Below are positions 55,087-64,000 of a stretch of 64,000 nucleotides of DNA, piece after piece. A program made the position numbers and the translations under genes. How positions within the stretch are numbered: the stretch's first letter is position 1; every line of letters starts with the position of its first letter. The DNA is taken from positions 4,206,760 through 4,270,759 of the forward strand of contig OU452205.1 of assembly GCA_911728435.2 (NCBI GenBank), in the 5' to 3' direction. The notes beneath the pieces were generated by a model. That model was not told the origin of the DNA. It was given only the letters and a program-made list of their open reading frames with translations, and did no database searches. Source of the DNA: Apoderus coryli (lineage: Eukaryota; Arthropoda; Insecta; Coleoptera; Attelabidae).

Positions 55087-56635
55087 ATGCATTCTGAATG
55101 CAGCAATATTGCCCTCATTAATTGCATAACAAAACTATTTACGCATATTCTCAATGAACGAATAGCGACATGGTCTGATCGCTATGGGCTGCTTCCCGAA
55201 TGGCAAAATAGGTTCAGGAAAGGTAGGGGTTGTCTCGACAACATTTTCACCCTTAGTTGCGCAATTCAACTGCATCTCAGACTGAAAAAGCGCAAAGTGT
55301 TCGCTATATTTGTCGACTTTCGTAGAGCCTTTGACCTGCTAGATCATCCTCTTATGTGGCAGAAATTATACGACATAGGCCTGTCCTCTAATATTATTAA
55401 TACTCTGATAAACTTCTACAAGAGTGCTGCTTTTAAAGTCAAGGTGAAAAATGAATTTACTAAGAATTTTGGTATCACCCAGGGCGTTTTGCAGGGAGAT
55501 TCTTTGAGCCCCCTTTTGTTTTCACTATTTTTGGCTGATATAGAACGTTTTTTTAGCATTGACCATGATACAAACATTAACATCCTGCTATATTCAGACG
55601 ACCTAGTTATTCTCTCTGATTCTGAAATCGGTGTAAGCCGCTGCTTAAGGAACCTTGAGAGCTATTGTCAGATTAATAAACTCGAGGTCAATGTCGCAAA
55701 AACCAAAATAATGTGTTTTCATAGAGGTTTTGGGACTGTCAGTGGAGACTTCAAATATTTGTCAAACCCCATTGAAATGGTGAGAGAATTTGTTTACTTG
55801 GGGATAACTTTCTCTGCTTCATCTCTTTTTCCGAAGCCAGCTGCGGTTATGTCCACAAAGGCAACTCAAGCTACGGGCAGGGTTTTGGGACTAATGGCGA
55901 ATTCTCGACTAACATCGTGGAAATCCAGAATGCAATTATATAACTCGCTGATTTTGAGCATATTAATGAATTGCGCGGTAGTATGGGGTCTTAGATACCC
56001 TGATGTAATCGAGCGGGTGCAAGTTGTTTTTTAAGCGATTGCTCCTACTGCCTAAAACAACCTCAAACTACTTAATTCCAATTGAGACAGGCACTGTAAA
56101 GCTTTCAGTTATGCTATTCCAGCTAACACTGAATTGGTTGCAGAAGCTAATGCTGATGGACTCCTCCAGATTTCCTAAAAAATGTTTTTTGCGACAAATA
56201 AGCTTACTCGGGACGGATGTTGATGTCAGATATAACTGGGCAGCACAGGTGAAATGCATGTTTAACTATATTGACCGTGGTGACCAATTTGAACGTATGA
56301 CAGTCGCACAACTGAAAAGTGAAAAGCATCTCTATTCGGATGAATTTAGGGACAGGTGTTCTGGTGAGGATTTCCATTTGGCCACGCCCACTATATATTG
56401 CGCCTAATATTCCCAGCTCCGCCTGTCAGAGATACCTTCAGCTCGACATGCATATAAACTTTATTAGGATCATAGCACAACTCCGTTTGGCGAGCAAAGT
56501 ATTCCTCAGTTTGTCTGTCCGTGGTATAACTTATCAGATCCAGTGTGACGAGATTTGTAGTGTGTGTAATCTAAAAGTCAACCAATCTATCCAGCATGTT
56601 TTGTTCGAATGTCCCCTTGTCATGTATCAGTGAGA
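55087..56635 (+). pseudogene. Non-LTR reverse transcriptase with zinc-knuckle end (LINE family D)
   Basis: 315 codons in one frame: NCITKLFTHILNERIATW, WQNRFRKGRGCLDNIFTL, FAIFVDFRRAFDLLDHPLMW (motif A), GITQGVLQGDSLSPLLFSLF (motif B), NILLYSDDLVILSD (motif C with YSDD), NKLEVNVAKTKIM (thumb). A one-base shift at about 56030 leads to a second frame to 56407, and a further shift to the end at 56633, with CSVCNLKVNQSIQHVLFEC: a C-x2-C-x9-H-x4-C cluster as in several LINE clades. GVLQGDSLSPLLF separates it from families A-C. Clade not assigned. Confidence 0.85.
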
Positions 56636-56639
56636 GTTC

Positions 56640-57084
56640 CGAGTATTTCCTTAGATCGTATCTCCACTTCAAGACTGAACTGTCTAAAAGCAAAGATTAA
56701 TCTACACAATAGATAGTCAGCCCAATGCATTAAAATGAGAACATCTCTAAGTATGCCAGCCACTACGTGGCGTAGACTAGCGTGTAAAGCATAGAGCAGT
56801 ATTGTCACAGCCAGAAACCGTTTTGTAGTTTATTAATATCAGAAACAAAACGCAACGTATAACAATTATTTACATCATTTGCAACAGTTATGCACCGACA
56901 ATGCTGTATTGTCAGAGAGAGAGATTGATGAAATTCTGTATTAATCTGGAGGGGATACGTAGGGAGGGTAGAAAAAAAAACAAGCGAATGTGGTGTGTGT
57001 CGTGCTGTTGCCGATTCGTCGGTAAAAGAAACACACAGGGTGATTTATTACAAGTACAGTATTGAAATAAAAGCCTTATCTCTA
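56640..57084. other. LINE 3' region and unassigned DNA
   Basis: A 60-bp phrase at 56686-56740 (AGCAAAGATTAATCTACACA) recurs inverted at 62945-62985, so it belongs to a repeat. TACAGGGTG-like CACAGGGTGATT at 57038. Confidence 0.4.
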
Positions 57085-57393
57085 TGAATTAAATTTAATA
57101 TAATAATATTTAATCCATGTCATACATGTTTCAAGACTAGACCAGTCCCATGATCAGTGGCGAACAATCATTAAATGAAAAGCTTTTAGATAGAAACATA
57201 CTTCTGGCTCCATTGTAATAATTTGTTGATGTATATAAAAAAATCTAAATATCTAAAAGCTAAAAGCTTTTGATTTAATTATTGCTCGCCACTGTTTATG
57301 GGACTGGTCTAGTCTTGAAACATGTTGTATGGCATGGATTAATGATTATTAGGTATATTAAATTTATTTCGTGGATATTAGACTTTTATACCA
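57085..57393. repeat. Palindrome with divergent hammerhead-like motifs
   Basis: Left, - strand, 57122-57162: CTGATCA, hairpin GACT/AGTC, GAAACATGTATG (G8 changed to C). Right, + strand, 57289-57332: CTGTTTA, same hairpin, GAAACATGTTG. The arms match in inverted orientation outward to ATTAAATTTATTTCGTGG and TTTTATACC at the right (57393) and inward through AAAAGCTTTTAGAT. Cores are 134 bp apart. Both cores are mutated, so this is an older copy. Confidence 0.7.
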
Positions 57394-57828
57394 ATACCGA
57401 AATCAAGTAGGTATTAATGTACATTATTCTTTGTCAAAATTATAACTCCACTTAAGAATTGACTAGATACTTTTTCAATTTATTACATATATTTTAAATA
57501 TTTCACGTAGACAATGTGGCAAAGATGTAACAAGATTGTTGTAGATCTTATAATACCTATAATAAAAAAATTATCAGTGCTACCTATATTATATTAGGTA
57601 TACATATTATGGTTGTTTTCATACCTACTGATTTTGTTTTGAAGAGAATTACCTAATATATTAAATTAAATTTAATCTTTGGCTGCGTAGTTATTTTTTT
57701 TGTGAATATTTTTTAACTTATTTTGTGTTTTTCTAATTTTAGACTAATTATATTATTTTGTGTTGTGTTTTTTTTTTATTTGAGAAACTTCCTAGTTAGT
57801 GACTAAATAATTTTTGTGTTTTGTGAAA

Positions 57829-57970
57829 ATGGAAAGAAACAATTCGAAATTAAGTCGTAACCAATGTGCTTTTCGAAATTGTAACAACAGTTACAGAAAC
57901 AATCGAGAGGTACATTTCTTTCGATTTCCTAAAGAAGAAGATCGATGCAGAAAATGGGTTATAAATTCAG
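57829..57970 (+). CDS. THAP-type zinc-finger exon
   Basis: From ATG at 57829: MERNNSKLSRNQCAFRNCNN, then EVHFFRFPKEEDRCRKWV. A C-x4-C pair, an HFFRFP block and a following Trp are the first half of a THAP domain (C-x2-4-C-x35-50-C-x2-H). The frame meets a good donor, CAG|GTATAAGT, after codon 47 (phase 1), which is where THAP genes and P-element-type transposases often split. The second exon with C-x2-H was not found. It could start a host THAP gene or a P-element relative; a piggyBac remnant lies 300 bp downstream, so an insertion may have broken it. Confidence 0.6.
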
Positions 57971-58337
57971 GTATAAGTTCCACTTTATAGGTTTAGGTAC
58001 TTAAATTTTACTTCTTTTTAATGTTTCTTCGGGTAAATAATAAGTTCGGTAGGAATAGGGCTTTGGGTATCAAACAAAAAAGATAGAAAATAGAAATTTG
58101 ACATAGGGGTAGTTCTAAGCATTTACAAGTTTGTGACGTGTAGCGATTTTCGATGCCGCCCCCGGAGGTATACATGAGGGCGGCGCAATGCCGTTTTAAA
58201 TATCTCGTTTCGCTTTCTTGGAAAATAAAAAATTATAACTGATAACTGACACTTAGTACTTAACCCATTAATCCCCAACGTTGCGTAAACGAAACATTTT
58301 TAAAATTTTTTTTTCCAATGTGCCAGTAAAAAAAATA

Positions 58338-58596
58338 CTTTTTTGTTGCTACAATTTTTTCAAAATACAACAAAGACTTTACGTTTTAAGAAATATGTCG
58401 ACAGAGTTAAGATATTTATTTTGTGCGAATTTATGAACTCGCAACATTTTGAGATTTATCATTTCATATATTCGTCAATCTATTTGTCTGACACAGAAAC
58501 GGATGAGATATTTCAAATTATGGATTTAGATTCCCATGATCTTTAGTAAAAAGGGCGTTATATGATATTTTACAAAACATGTATAGTTTTTGCATA
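58338..58596 (+). repeat. Second copy of the unidentified repeat
   Basis: Matches 50375-50600 in inverted orientation (LLQFFQNTTKTLRFKKYVDR and a DTETDEIFQIMDLD end, stop at 58546). In this copy the ends coincide with ACTTTTTTGTTGC at the left and GTTTTTGCATATCGG at the right. No domain recognised; AT-rich codon use. Confidence 0.5.
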
Positions 58597-58896
58597 TCGG
58601 ATCATTTTTCCTAATGTTGCGTATACGCAACGTTGGGAATTCCGGTAAGAAGGCGCCATAATGTCGCGCCCTTCGCTGACCCACAATTAGGTAGCATTTA
58701 TTTTGTTTCTTATATAATTTGTGTGTGATTCTTCTTAGTGAGTGTCAACAAAGATACTAAGTTATAATTATTGTGATTTAAAATTATATTATATATAAAA
58801 TATAAAGTGAAGCTCTGGAAAATATTGACTTGAAGTAAGTGATAATTATGGTTCTGTTTGTTAATTTTTTTTTAAATAATTTGTTTGGTTATAATG

Positions 58897-59547
58897 ATGT
58901 CTTGGAAAAACAGAATGCCTTAGTTATCTGCTGAGCTTTTAGCTATATTGGAGGAGGATGAGGATTTACTGCAGACTGATACCGTGGATGCAGTATATAT
59001 TCCGCCACCCGTAGATGCACTTACAGACGAAGAGGAGCTTGACGAAAATATATGTGAAAACGTTGAAGATTTATCAGATGTTGCGGGGACCTACGAAATA
59101 CACGCAAATTTGCCTGATACTTCTGAAGCCTTAGATGATGAATCTTTACCGTCAAATTCAAAAAAAGCAAAACTATGTGCAAAAAATATAAAAATGAAGT
59201 CGAAGAAAACTCTACCGAAGTGGAGAAAAGAGACCCCAATATATACAACAGGACCACATAATGAAGAAAATAATATCTTGGAACAAATTGAAAACAGAGT
59301 TTGTGGAAAAAGCCCTTTTGAAGTTTTTTCCTTGTACTTCAGTGACGAAGTTTGGGAAAAAATAATATATTATACTCGTAGAAGAAAATATGCTCACGAC
59401 AATAATAGGCATTCATTTGATATTGATAAAACAAGCCTAAAGCGATTTTTCGGCATACTCATTTTTTCGGGATACCATACGGTTACCAGCTACAAAACTC
59501 TATTGGTCAAAAGACAACAAAGCAAGAAGAAGATGCTGACAGTGTAA
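58897..59547 (+). pseudogene. piggyBac transposase, N-terminal part
   Basis: MSWKNRMP, a stop at 58921, then ELLAILEEDEDLL, VYIPPPVDALTDEEELDENI, an acidic stretch, LPKWRKETPIYTTG, NRVCGKSPFEVFSLYFSDEV, NNRHSFDIDKTSLKRFFGIL, FSGYHTVTSY. The acidic leader with PP-D-LTDEE-DE and the F-GI-I-GYH segment are the N-terminal half of DDE_Tnp_1_7 piggyBac transposases. A one-base shift (YWSKDNKARRRC appears in the next frame at 59497) precedes the break; the catalytic Asp residues are all missing. Confidence 0.8.
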
Positions 59548-59560
59548 AAACAACACAATA

Positions 59561-60077
59561 TACATGTGTGCTAAATTTAAGGTGCATCTTCACACAAACT
59601 GTTTTGAAATATTCGAACTCGGAGTATAAAGTGTGGAAACCCCTGTATATCCGAAAATAATCGTTATTTTGAAAAAATGTTTAAAGAAAAGTTATTGGGT
59701 ATAATTTCTGGCACAACCTCCTGATGTTCAATTTTTTATAGCGTTAACAGCTTTGTTGCTATGGCAACCAACTTTGTTTTTTTAAATGACATGGTATATT
59801 TTTCTTTTCATTTTTAGGTAGACAATTTATTTCTGGATACGACGATCTTAAATTTTTATAGGGTTACATTGGAAAATAATTGAGGAAAACTGTTTTATAA
59901 AACAATCATGTTCTTCGTTTACAGTTCATTAAAACTAAATTTTTATAAGACTTGCCATGGAAAACATTGTAGCTGTCAATTGAAAATACTTAAAAAAAAA
60001 AAAAATACGAACAAATAAAAATTTAATTCAAAAAACCATTAGAAAGAAAATGGAATCCAACAACCTAATATTAAAAA
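59561..60077. other. No recognised gene
   Basis: AT-rich spacer. A CCCCTGTATATCC motif near 59641 belongs to the TACAGGGTG class and may mark one end of the element whose transposase end lies at 60078. Confidence 0.4.
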
Positions 60078-60260
60078 CTAGTCCAACATATGTTGAAAAT
60101 GTTGTCCGTTGATATTTGCGCACAATTGGAGTCTCCTTTCAAATGAATTTATTACTTTTACTGACATGACAGGTAATATTCTTCTAGATTCTCCAATAAC
60201 TTTATACCTATTCTGTTTTTAATAATTTCACCACAGATCTTTGAGAAATATCGAAATTAT
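60078..60260 (-). pseudogene. Transposase C-terminus (HFQHML type)
   Basis: The - strand reads, with one frame change, RRILPVMSVKVINSFERRLQ then LCANINGQHFQHMLD-stop. A basic helix, then C--NG-HF-H-L and stop, is the same Tc1/mariner-like C-terminus as at 20230 and 32690 but from a distinct lineage. Nothing catalytic is recognised upstream. Confidence 0.6.
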
Positions 60261-60721
60261 TATCGGAGTCAAAAAAATTTATTAACAAAATTTATATGTT
60301 TTTTATGTAGAATTTGATTCGGTAATGAAAAATATATGTTTCCATTAAGAAAAAAACGAGTTGACCTTGAGATAACCTTGAAACGGTTGACAAACTCGCC
60401 AATGGGTGCCACCATTGTTTTTCCCCCACAATAGCAAACATCTTTTATTTGAACTTGTATAACATGTATAATATGTAATTTAAATCCATTGATATGCTCT
60501 TTGTACAATATATTTTTGAAGAGTTAACATGAAAACATGGCTTTTCCACTGATACACCCAAGTTTTTAAGGCTGATTGGTTTTTCATTGATCGCATATAA
60601 TAGCAACCATTTTTACTCCGCATTCTATAAGAATTTTTATAGCCGCCTCTAAAATATACTTTAAATAAACATGATTAATAGTAATGAATTGCTTGCTACA
60701 TAATGTAACAAGACAATAAGT

Positions 60722-60998
60722 TATGTTGGAAATTTGTTTCACACTACCATGCTTTCACCAGACGGGCAGTTTCGTTGATTCACAATTCATCAGTGGTGAT
60801 CGGCAGGCAGTGTGACCCAAATATTCAACATTTACGAAGAGCTTATACTAGCATGAGAGATGAATGACATATCATAATTACAGGTAGTGTAAGCTCTTTG
60901 TAAATGTTGGAAATTTCGGTCACACTGGGTTGTGGATCAACGAAACTGCCCGCCTGATGAAAGTGTGGTAGTGTGAAACAAATTTCCAACATAACTTA
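60722..60998. repeat. Palindrome with the best-formed hammerhead-like motif
   Basis: Arms 60722-60845 and about 60880-60998. The left - strand motif (60756-60798) reads CACCA - CTGATGA - ATTGTGAATCAAC - GAA - ACTGCCCGTC - TGGTG: a five-base stem I, TTG/CAA stem II, AC/GT stem III with a 5-nt loop, and GTC before the predicted cleavage. The right partner has the core reduced to CTGGG but keeps ATCAACGAAACTGCCCG. Next to each, a second, weaker core (CTGGTGA or CTGATGA at 60954, then GTGTGAAAC) overlaps the 3' stem. The primary cores are 131 bp apart. Confidence 0.72.
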
Positions 60999-63900
60999 AA
61001 AAGTCATGTATGTATGTAACAAGCCATTCATTAATAAAGCTTCCCGTCAGGGAATATCTTGTGTTGGCAATAGGATATAATCAGTTGTTACTTCTCGTCC
61101 GGCCATCGTCTATCAACTTTCTCTCACCGGGCATATTGCCTGCTCACACTAGATGTCTGCGTAAAATTAAATGTATCCGTTTGGTGGGTAGTTTTGATTA
61201 CAATAAGTCGGTGCCAAGCCCAAGCTCGAAACAAAATAAATCTATATTTACCTACTACCTATTTGGCTTGGTACCGACTATTATGTGCATTGTTGTCTTT
61301 TGAATGATATTTGTATTTTGTTATTTTTCGTATTTTTTATTAGTTCTTTTGACAGCTCTGGTGTCATCAATACACCTGTATCCCGAATTGCACCAAATTG
61401 CGATGCTATTGAACAAGCATATAATCCTAAATATAATATTATTTTTGAACTTTGAATGTACATATGAAATTTGTATCTTAAAATTAGTCAAAGAATCACC
61501 CTTTAAAGTTTGTACAAGTACTTATGCAACACCCTGTATACATAGATACTTTGATTTGCAATTTGCAAATCTGTTAAACTAGGTAATGCTGTTTTTTTTT
61601 ATTTACTTTCAAATATGGTGTTATGTAATTGTATTCAAATTAAATGTTTGGGGATGATATTTACGAGTTTTATTTTTTTATATAGAGAAACTGTTATTCA
61701 GTTTTTAAGGATCAATCTGAAGCAGACGATTGTACTTGTTAAAACATGAAAAAAGTTATTGTCGTGATACTTTTAACACCCTGTTGGTGGGTTTTTAAAG
61801 CTTTTTACGAAACGTGTTAACAATACAATCTACATAAATCGTTATTTTTTTAAAGTTTTATGATCATTGCACAAAAACCAATATTAGGGAGACTGTAAGT
61901 TTTTTTTCAATTCGGCGTTGCAGAATTTGAACCTAATTGTGATAATTGTGTTATTTTACTAGTATAGATATTTTTGAGTAAATTAATTCGGTTATAATCG
62001 ATGAGTAGAATCTTTGGAGTAAAATACATTTCACAAAAACCCTGAACCATGTTTCTCAATAGATTTAAATTTTCATTAAAAACAGATTAAAAATTCTAAT
62101 TTTTTACATCCTGCATTTCGAAACCGTATTTTTTTAAATAATTATTGTCATGCTGGAAATTTCAAACCTTATTTACTTCAGCAACTTGTAAAAAGCACAG
62201 CCTTTTTAATATTAACATTTCTTAAAATCGATAATACGCGATAACGATGACTTTCTATCAATATCACAGAAGGATACATTTATTACGTATATAATTTGTT
62301 AGATTTTACATCTCCGAATTGAAACACACGCAAAAAATGTGCATAAAAAAGTTAGGGTAGCATTTCACGCCTGTATGAGTCTGAGATTTATTTTTTCATA
62401 ATGTTAACAAGTTGAATCTGCTGTTTGAGTTTGATCCTTAAAACTGAATCAGATAATAAGCGGAAGTCCTATCTATAACGCCAAATTTCGTTAATTTAAA
62501 TATAACTTTTTGATGCATCCTTATATCCGAAATTTAAAATTAAATGACTAAAATAATATTATTTTAGTCATTTAAAATTATTGTCTAAAACATTTAATGA
62601 ACCAGCCCTGTATATTTATACTATTATAGTAATTTCTTTTATTTTCGTCCATACACATTAATCTTTGCGTAGATAGGTGTACGTATACCATATAATTTTA
62701 TATTAACCGACAAAAAACACTGCTGCACAGTAGTACATATATGATACCTATAATATAAAAACAAACTCCCACCTCGTAGGGGAAAGTATACTCGTCCTTG
62801 TCTAACATTGCCCATATGATTATTTTATTTCAACACAATACATATAACACCATCTACAATTTCCATAATTTCCATGGTTACATGTTTTTCTAATAGATGT
62901 AGCTCGTGTCGAGACAGTTTCAATTTTTGTTTTCTTTCCCATATACGCTGACTATCTATTGTGTAGATTAATCTTTGCTAAAAGGAATACTAAGTCAATT
63001 AAGACGATATGTTATCACATTGAAAATGTATTGAAGTTACGCTCCTTCTTTATTAATGAATAGTGGTTAATTATTATGATATTAAGTGTCTTGGATAGGG
63101 CCTAGTAGTATGCATTTTTTTGGTTTTTAATTGTTATTTTCTTTCTCGTATTTTATATAAAACAATTCACTATTAATTTTCAGGGTAATAGCACGGTATG
63201 TAATAGTAAAATATATGAATCGCATAACACCGATTTTATATGCATTGGTTAGTGTTTGGTGGTTATGGTTGTTGTTGATTGTATTTATAATAGATATTTT
63301 TGTTTTTGTTCTTCTCAATTTTACATTATACACAAACATTTTGCTGTAAATTTGTAAAAAAAAAATTTATAAGCAAATAAATTGAATTGAATTGAATAAC
63401 ACAACCTATAGTTAGTTCGGAATCCTTGCGGATTCACACTATATGTTCGTTTGTGTTTTTCATCTTTAATAAGTATTTTCAGTAAATGTTATTATGAAGT
63501 TTAATCCGTTTATTATGTATTTAACAAAGAGGTCCAGATTCGAAAGCAAATCGAAAATGATTGTGTAGGTATATTAGTTAGGTACTATATGGATGCTTGC
63601 TGGGTGTGTCTATATTGAAATAAAGAGAATACCAACAACATAAATGTACAGACTGTAAAGGGAATCTGGCGGAATTCGTCAGTAAATACACATATGTGCA
63701 CCACTTGTCATACCGCCACCCCGCTGTGATGACAATGTGTTTCAGAGAAAATAGAAATGAAAAAAAAAAAAAGGTTTCGTTATGAGTGTTTGTTTTAAAC
63801 CCATTACGAGAAATGACCATATTTAAACTAGGCAGTGGCGTACTAACTTCATATAAATAAATGCTAAATTATGTAGCCCATTCGATTTTTTTGATACTTA

Positions 63901-64000
63901 TGATTATTTTGCTTGCTGCCCAACTGTTAGATATCCGATTTGACTTGAGAATACTGTCGTGTTTTGTTAATTTTTGAAGCCAAAATATTTACTGATGTAG
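60999..64000. other. Terminal 3 kb without recognised gene
   Basis: Holds motifs of the TACAGGGTG class (61530, 61781, 62609), a perfect 34-bp palindrome at 62541-62574, the inverted 56.7-kb repeat phrase at 62945-62985 and a LINE-like tail, AAATAAATTGAATTGAATTG, at 63376-63396. A 97-codon frame at 61010-61303 and an 80-codon frame at 63820-63578 show no domain. No SIX 3' exon was recognised. Confidence 0.45.

Larger units (their letters stand above)
58260..59560 (+). mobile_element. piggyBac-like element, right end missing
   Basis: TTAA at 58260-58263 followed by CCCATTAATCCCCAACGTTG: a TTAA target and a CCC start as in piggyBac elements. An inverted subterminal repeat GTTGCGTATACGCAACGTTG is at 58615. 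A gene on the + strand starts piggyBac-like and is cut off at about 59560; no right terminal repeat is found. A different repeat (58338-58596) sits inside the left end. Confidence 0.7.

Overview
The window looks like a piece of an AT-rich insect nuclear genome. One host gene is recognised with confidence: three coding exons of a SIX-family homeobox gene of the sine oculis (Six1/2) type on the + strand, at about 35.7-46.2 kb. The exons have canonical GT/AG splice sites, so this is eukaryotic DNA. The beetle-like SIX sequence and the repertoire of mariner, Crypton, piggyBac, Harbinger, pogo and non-LTR elements make a beetle plausible, but I cannot prove the order from this sequence.

Layout. 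0-31 kb upstream of the gene is transposon debris: a decayed Crypton (1.3-2.7 kb), non-LTR retrotransposon remnants (3.8-7.4 kb), an apparently intact 1.33-kb mariner (9.07-10.40 kb), a three-unit tandem array made from a Jockey reverse transcriptase (12.9-14.5 kb), further Tc1/mariner-like remnants (15.7-17.3 kb), foldback elements (17.5-18.1 and 19.8-21.4 kb), an array of alternating inverted repeats (24.5-25.9 kb), a pogo-like element (26.4-27.7 kb) and more retrotransposon pieces (29.4-31.1 kb). At 31.2-31.8 kb lies a TE-free stretch that could be the promoter and 5' UTR exon of the SIX gene. Coding exon 1 (SIX domain start) is at 35709-35855, exon 2 (rest of most of the SIX domain) at 45464-45704 and exon 3 (end of the SIX domain plus homeodomain) at 45897-46158. 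The 9.6-kb first coding intron holds a foldback element, a Harbinger element, an unusual TTAA-flanked element with about 450-bp inverted repeats, and a second Crypton copy inverted relative to the first. The last exon(s) of the gene were not found before the window ends. From 46 to 64 kb there are LINE remnants, a second tyrosine-recombinase element, a THAP-domain exon, a piggyBac remnant and several palindromes.

The most unusual pattern is a set of hammerhead-ribozyme-like cores (CTGATGA - hairpin - GAAA - short stem III). They recur at about ten places and usually precede a related tail ending in TTTTATTTCC-like sequence. At five loci two such cores lie back to back (left one on the - strand, right one on the + strand), with only 124-159 bp between them. 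Hammerhead variants are known in Penelope-like retroelements; the regular divergent-pair arrangement is what deserves a closer look.

A second theme is the terminal motif TACAGGGTG(TCCC), present several dozen times. It forms the ends of MITE-like and foldback elements and sits beside decayed transposase C-termini of the HFEHLL type, so many of these short repeats appear to be long-TIR derivatives of one Tc1/mariner-like group. No CRISPR, rRNA or tRNA gene was recognised.
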